A stretch of DNA of 64,000 bases, from positions 186,001 to 250,000 of the forward strand of contig NZ_JACHFL010000001.1 of the NCBI RefSeq assembly GCF_014201875.1. The letters run 5' to 3'. Shown here in pieces: positions 61,913-64,000 of the stretch (positions are counted from its first letter, which is position 1; the number at the start of each line of letters is the position of its first letter). The notes under the pieces were generated by a model. It was not told the origin of the DNA. It did not search any database and saw only the letters and a program-made list of their open reading frames with translations. The DNA is from Deinococcus humi (GTDB lineage Bacteria > Deinococcota > Deinococci > Deinococcales > Deinococcaceae). Position numbers and translations under genes: made by a program.

Positions 61913-64000
61913 ATGCAGATGACCAGAGCGTTTCCAACACTAAGGATGACCGATGTAGAGGTGGTGGGGGGCAAGAACGCCTCCATCGGCGAGATGATTC
62001 ATGGGCTGGCCGGGGCCGGGGTGCGGGTGCCGGGGGGCTTTGCCACCACCGCCGACGCCTTCCGCCTGTTCCTGACTGAGAACCAGATCGAGGAAAAAAT
62101 CAACGCCCGCCTCTCGGCGCTGGACGTGAACGACGTGGTGGCGCTGGCCGCGGCAGGCAAGGAGATTCGTGGCTGGGTGGAGGCGGCGGCTCTGCCCACA
62201 GCGCTCGAAGACGCCATCCGTGAAGGCTACGAGGCAATGGCCAGCGACTCTGGCGTGACCGATCCCGACGTGGCCGTGCGCTCCAGCGCCACCGCCGAGG
62301 ACCTGCCCGAGGCCAGCTTTGCCGGGCAGCAGGAAACCTTCCTCAACGTGCGCGGGATTGACAGCGTGCTACACCATGTCCGCCTGGTGTTCGCCTCTCT
62401 CTACAATGACCGCGCCATCAGCTACCGCGTCCATCACGACTTTGCACACGCGGAAGTGGCGTTGTCCGCCGGGATTCAGCGCATGGTCCGCACCGATCTG
62501 GGAGTCTCCGGCGTGGCCTTTACCCTGGACACCGAGAGCGGCTACCGGGACGCCGTGCTGGTCACCGCTGCGTACGGTCTGGGCGAACTGGTGGTGCAGG
62601 GCGCGGTCAACCCCGACGAGTTCTTCGTCTACAAACCCGCGTTGAAGGCGGGCAAGAAGGCCGTGCTACGCCGGACCCTGGGCAGCAAGGCGCGCAAGAT
62701 GGTCTATGCTCAGGATTCCGCGACGCAGCGCGGCGGCGTGGACAGCGTGGATGTGCCCGCAGACGAGGCGCAGCGCTTCTGCCTGTCGGACACCGATCTG
62801 ACCGAGCTGGCGCGGCAGTGCGTCGCCATCGAGGACCATTACGGGCGCCCAATGGACATCGAATGGGGCAAGGACGGACGGGACGGCCTGATCTACATTC
62901 TCCAGGCCCGCCCGGAAACCGTGCAGAGCCGCAGCGGGCGCACGCTGGAGCGTTTCGAGATTGGCGGGGGCGGCACGGTGCTGGTGGAGGGACGCGCCGT
63001 GGGCAACCGTGTGGGGAGCGGCGTGGTGCGGGTGGTGCGCGACATCTCACAGATGGACAGCGTGCAGGACGGCGATGTGCTGGTGGCCGACATGACCGAT
63101 CCCGACTGGGAACCCGTGATGAAACGCGCCAGCGCCATCGTGACCAACCGGGGCGGGCGCACCTGCCACGCCGCGATCATCGCCCGCGAGCTGGGCATTC
63201 CCGCCGTGGTGGGGAGCGGCAACGCCACCCGCGAACTGAGCAGCGGGCAGACGGTCACCGTCTCCTGCGCTGAGGGGGATACCGGCTACGTGTACGAGGG
63301 CAAGCGCGACTTCAAGGTTCACCGGGTGGAACTTGACGCCATGCCCGACGTCCCGATGAAGATCATGATGAACGTGGCCTCGCCGGACCGCGCCTTCTCC
63401 TTCGCGGCTCTGCCCAACGAGGGCGTGGGGCTGGCCCGAGTGGAATTCATCTGCTCGAACGTGATCGGCGTCCACCCGCGCGCCCTGCTGGACTACCCGG
63501 GCGTGCCACAGGACGTCAAGGCGCAGATCGAGGAGCGCATCCGGGGCCACGCCTCGCCGCGCGACTTCTTCCGGGACAAGCTGATGGAAGGGGTGGCCAA
63601 CATTGCCGCCGCCTTTGCGCCCAAGCCGGTCATTGTGCGGCTCTCAGATTTCAAGAGCAACGAGTACGCTCACCTGATTGGCGGCGCGGCCTACGAGCCG
63701 CAAGAGGAAAACCCGATGATCGGTTTCAGGGGGGCCAGCCGCTACCGCAGCCCCGACTTCGCCGCCGCCTTCGCGCTGGAGTGCGAGGCGATGAAGGCCG
63801 TGCGCGACGACATGGGCCTGACCAACGTGCAGATCATGATTCCCTTCGTCCGCACGGTGGGCGAGGCAAAGACCGTGCTGGAGGTTCTGGAGAAGAATGG
63901 CCTCAAGCGAGGCGAGAACGGTCTCAAGATCATCATGATGTGCGAGATCCCCAGCAACGCCATCCTGGCCGAGCAGTTTCTCGAACTTTTCGATGGCTTC
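61913..64000 (+). CDS. ppsA: Phosphoenolpyruvate synthase (5' part, runs off the window)
   Basis: Open from the ATG at 61913-61915 to the window edge, 696 codons; the family is usually near 790 residues, so roughly 100 are missing. It converts pyruvate and ATP to PEP for gluconeogenesis. N-terminal ATP-grasp features [12 protein letters not shown] and [11 protein letters not shown] are clear, followed by the phosphohistidine swivel domain with H419 ([14 protein letters not shown]) and the start of the PEP-binding barrel ([13 protein letters not shown]). CGGAGA lies about six bases before the ATG. Control by the divergent ppsR product is expected. A second ATG two codons on is possible. Confidence 0.93.
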   Translation, partial: MQMTRAFPTLRMTDVEVVGGKNASIGEMIHGLAGAGVRVPGGFATTADAFRLFLTENQIEEKINARLSALDVNDVVALAAAGKEIRGWVEAAALPTALEDAIREGYEAMASDSGVTDPDVAVRSSATAEDLPEASFAGQQETFLNVRGIDSVLHHVRLVFASLYNDRAISYRVHHDFAHAEVALSAGIQRMVRTDLGVSGVAFTLDTESGYRDAVLVTAAYGLGELVVQGAVNPDEFFVYKPALKAGKKAVLRRTLGSKARKMVYAQDSATQRGGVDSVDVPADEAQRFCLSDTDLTELARQCVAIEDHYGRPMDIEWGKDGRDGLIYILQARPETVQSRSGRTLERFEIGGGGTVLVEGRAVGNRVGSGVVRVVRDISQMDSVQDGDVLVADMTDPDWEPVMKRASAIVTNRGGRTCHAAIIARELGIPAVVGSGNATRELSSGQTVTVSCAEGDTGYVYEGKRDFKVHRVELDAMPDVPMKIMMNVASPDRAFSFAALPNEGVGLARVEFICSNVIGVHPRALLDYPGVPQDVKAQIEERIRGHASPRDFFRDKLMEGVANIAAAFAPKPVIVRLSDFKSNEYAHLIGGAAYEPQEENPMIGFRGASRYRSPDFAAAFALECEAMKAVRDDMGLTNVQIMIPFVRTVGEAKTVLEVLEKNGLKRGENGLKIIMMCEIPSNAILAEQFLELFDGF

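Overview
This window is GC-rich, gene-dense bacterial chromosome, most likely Deinococcus or a close relative. Three observations support that. About 25 genes on both strands carry a TANNNT hexamer only 5 to 10 bases before the start codon, the leaderless-promoter arrangement typical of this group. Cytochrome oxidase subunits I and III are fused and subunit II carries a haem c domain, as in Thermus/Deinococcus. A futalosine-type nucleosidase is present. Apart from the far left end, an AT-rich gap at 30.4-30.9 kb and a few small gene relics, the content is housekeeping; I see no insertion sequence, prophage, CRISPR array, tRNA or rRNA.

Layout. 0.5-5.6 kb (minus): MoxR ATPase, a DUF58-transglutaminase fusion, VanZ and methylmalonyl-CoA epimerase. 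5.6-18 kb: lepA, unknown secreted and membrane proteins, GNAT and MOSC proteins, secA, pdxH, mutM, pcp, trpS. 18.6-27.2 kb: tdh, mqnB, an unusual SDR, tatA-tatC, lgt, acnA. 27.4-30.4 kb: a DNA-binding-like protein, an ABC permease of the LolC/MacB type and a 3D-domain secreted protein. 30.9-34.3 kb: a short division cluster mraZ-rsmH-ftsL-ftsI with MraZ boxes. 34.5-36.7 kb: DUF423, a TetR regulator divergent from a paired SMR efflux operon, and the RNase P RNA gene. 36.7-44.5 kb: the aa3-type oxidase region (sco, ctaD/E, ctaC, ctaB, ctaA, DUF420). 44.6-52.9 kb: MFS transporter, cysS, an RlmI-like methyltransferase, an orphan amino-acid permease, a MerR/TipAS regulator and a secreted alpha-amylase. 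53-60 kb: a 4-hydroxyproline catabolic operon with a divergent PAS-AraC regulator. 60-64 kb: a NERD-domain protein, ppsR and the 5' part of ppsA, which runs off the window.

The most interesting signal lies in the leaders of the two aminoacyl-tRNA synthetase genes. trpS is preceded by a 15-codon ORF with tandem Trp codons (MHPRQAQAQAWWPGS), and cysS by a 10-codon ORF with tandem Cys codons (MKTVCCLRLR). Each sits 6-7 bases after a TANNNT element, so each is probably translated from the first bases of its transcript. Each is followed by a GC hairpin with a U tract just before the synthetase gene, and each leader offers a competing pairing for the terminator. These look like two classical ribosome-mediated attenuators started by leaderless leader peptides.

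Other regulatory architecture readable in the sequence: four TGGGA-type MraZ repeats at exact 10-bp spacing with a second pair near the mraZ start, twin palindromic operators between tetR and the SMR pair, and a MerR-type promoter with a 19-bp spacer over a palindrome.
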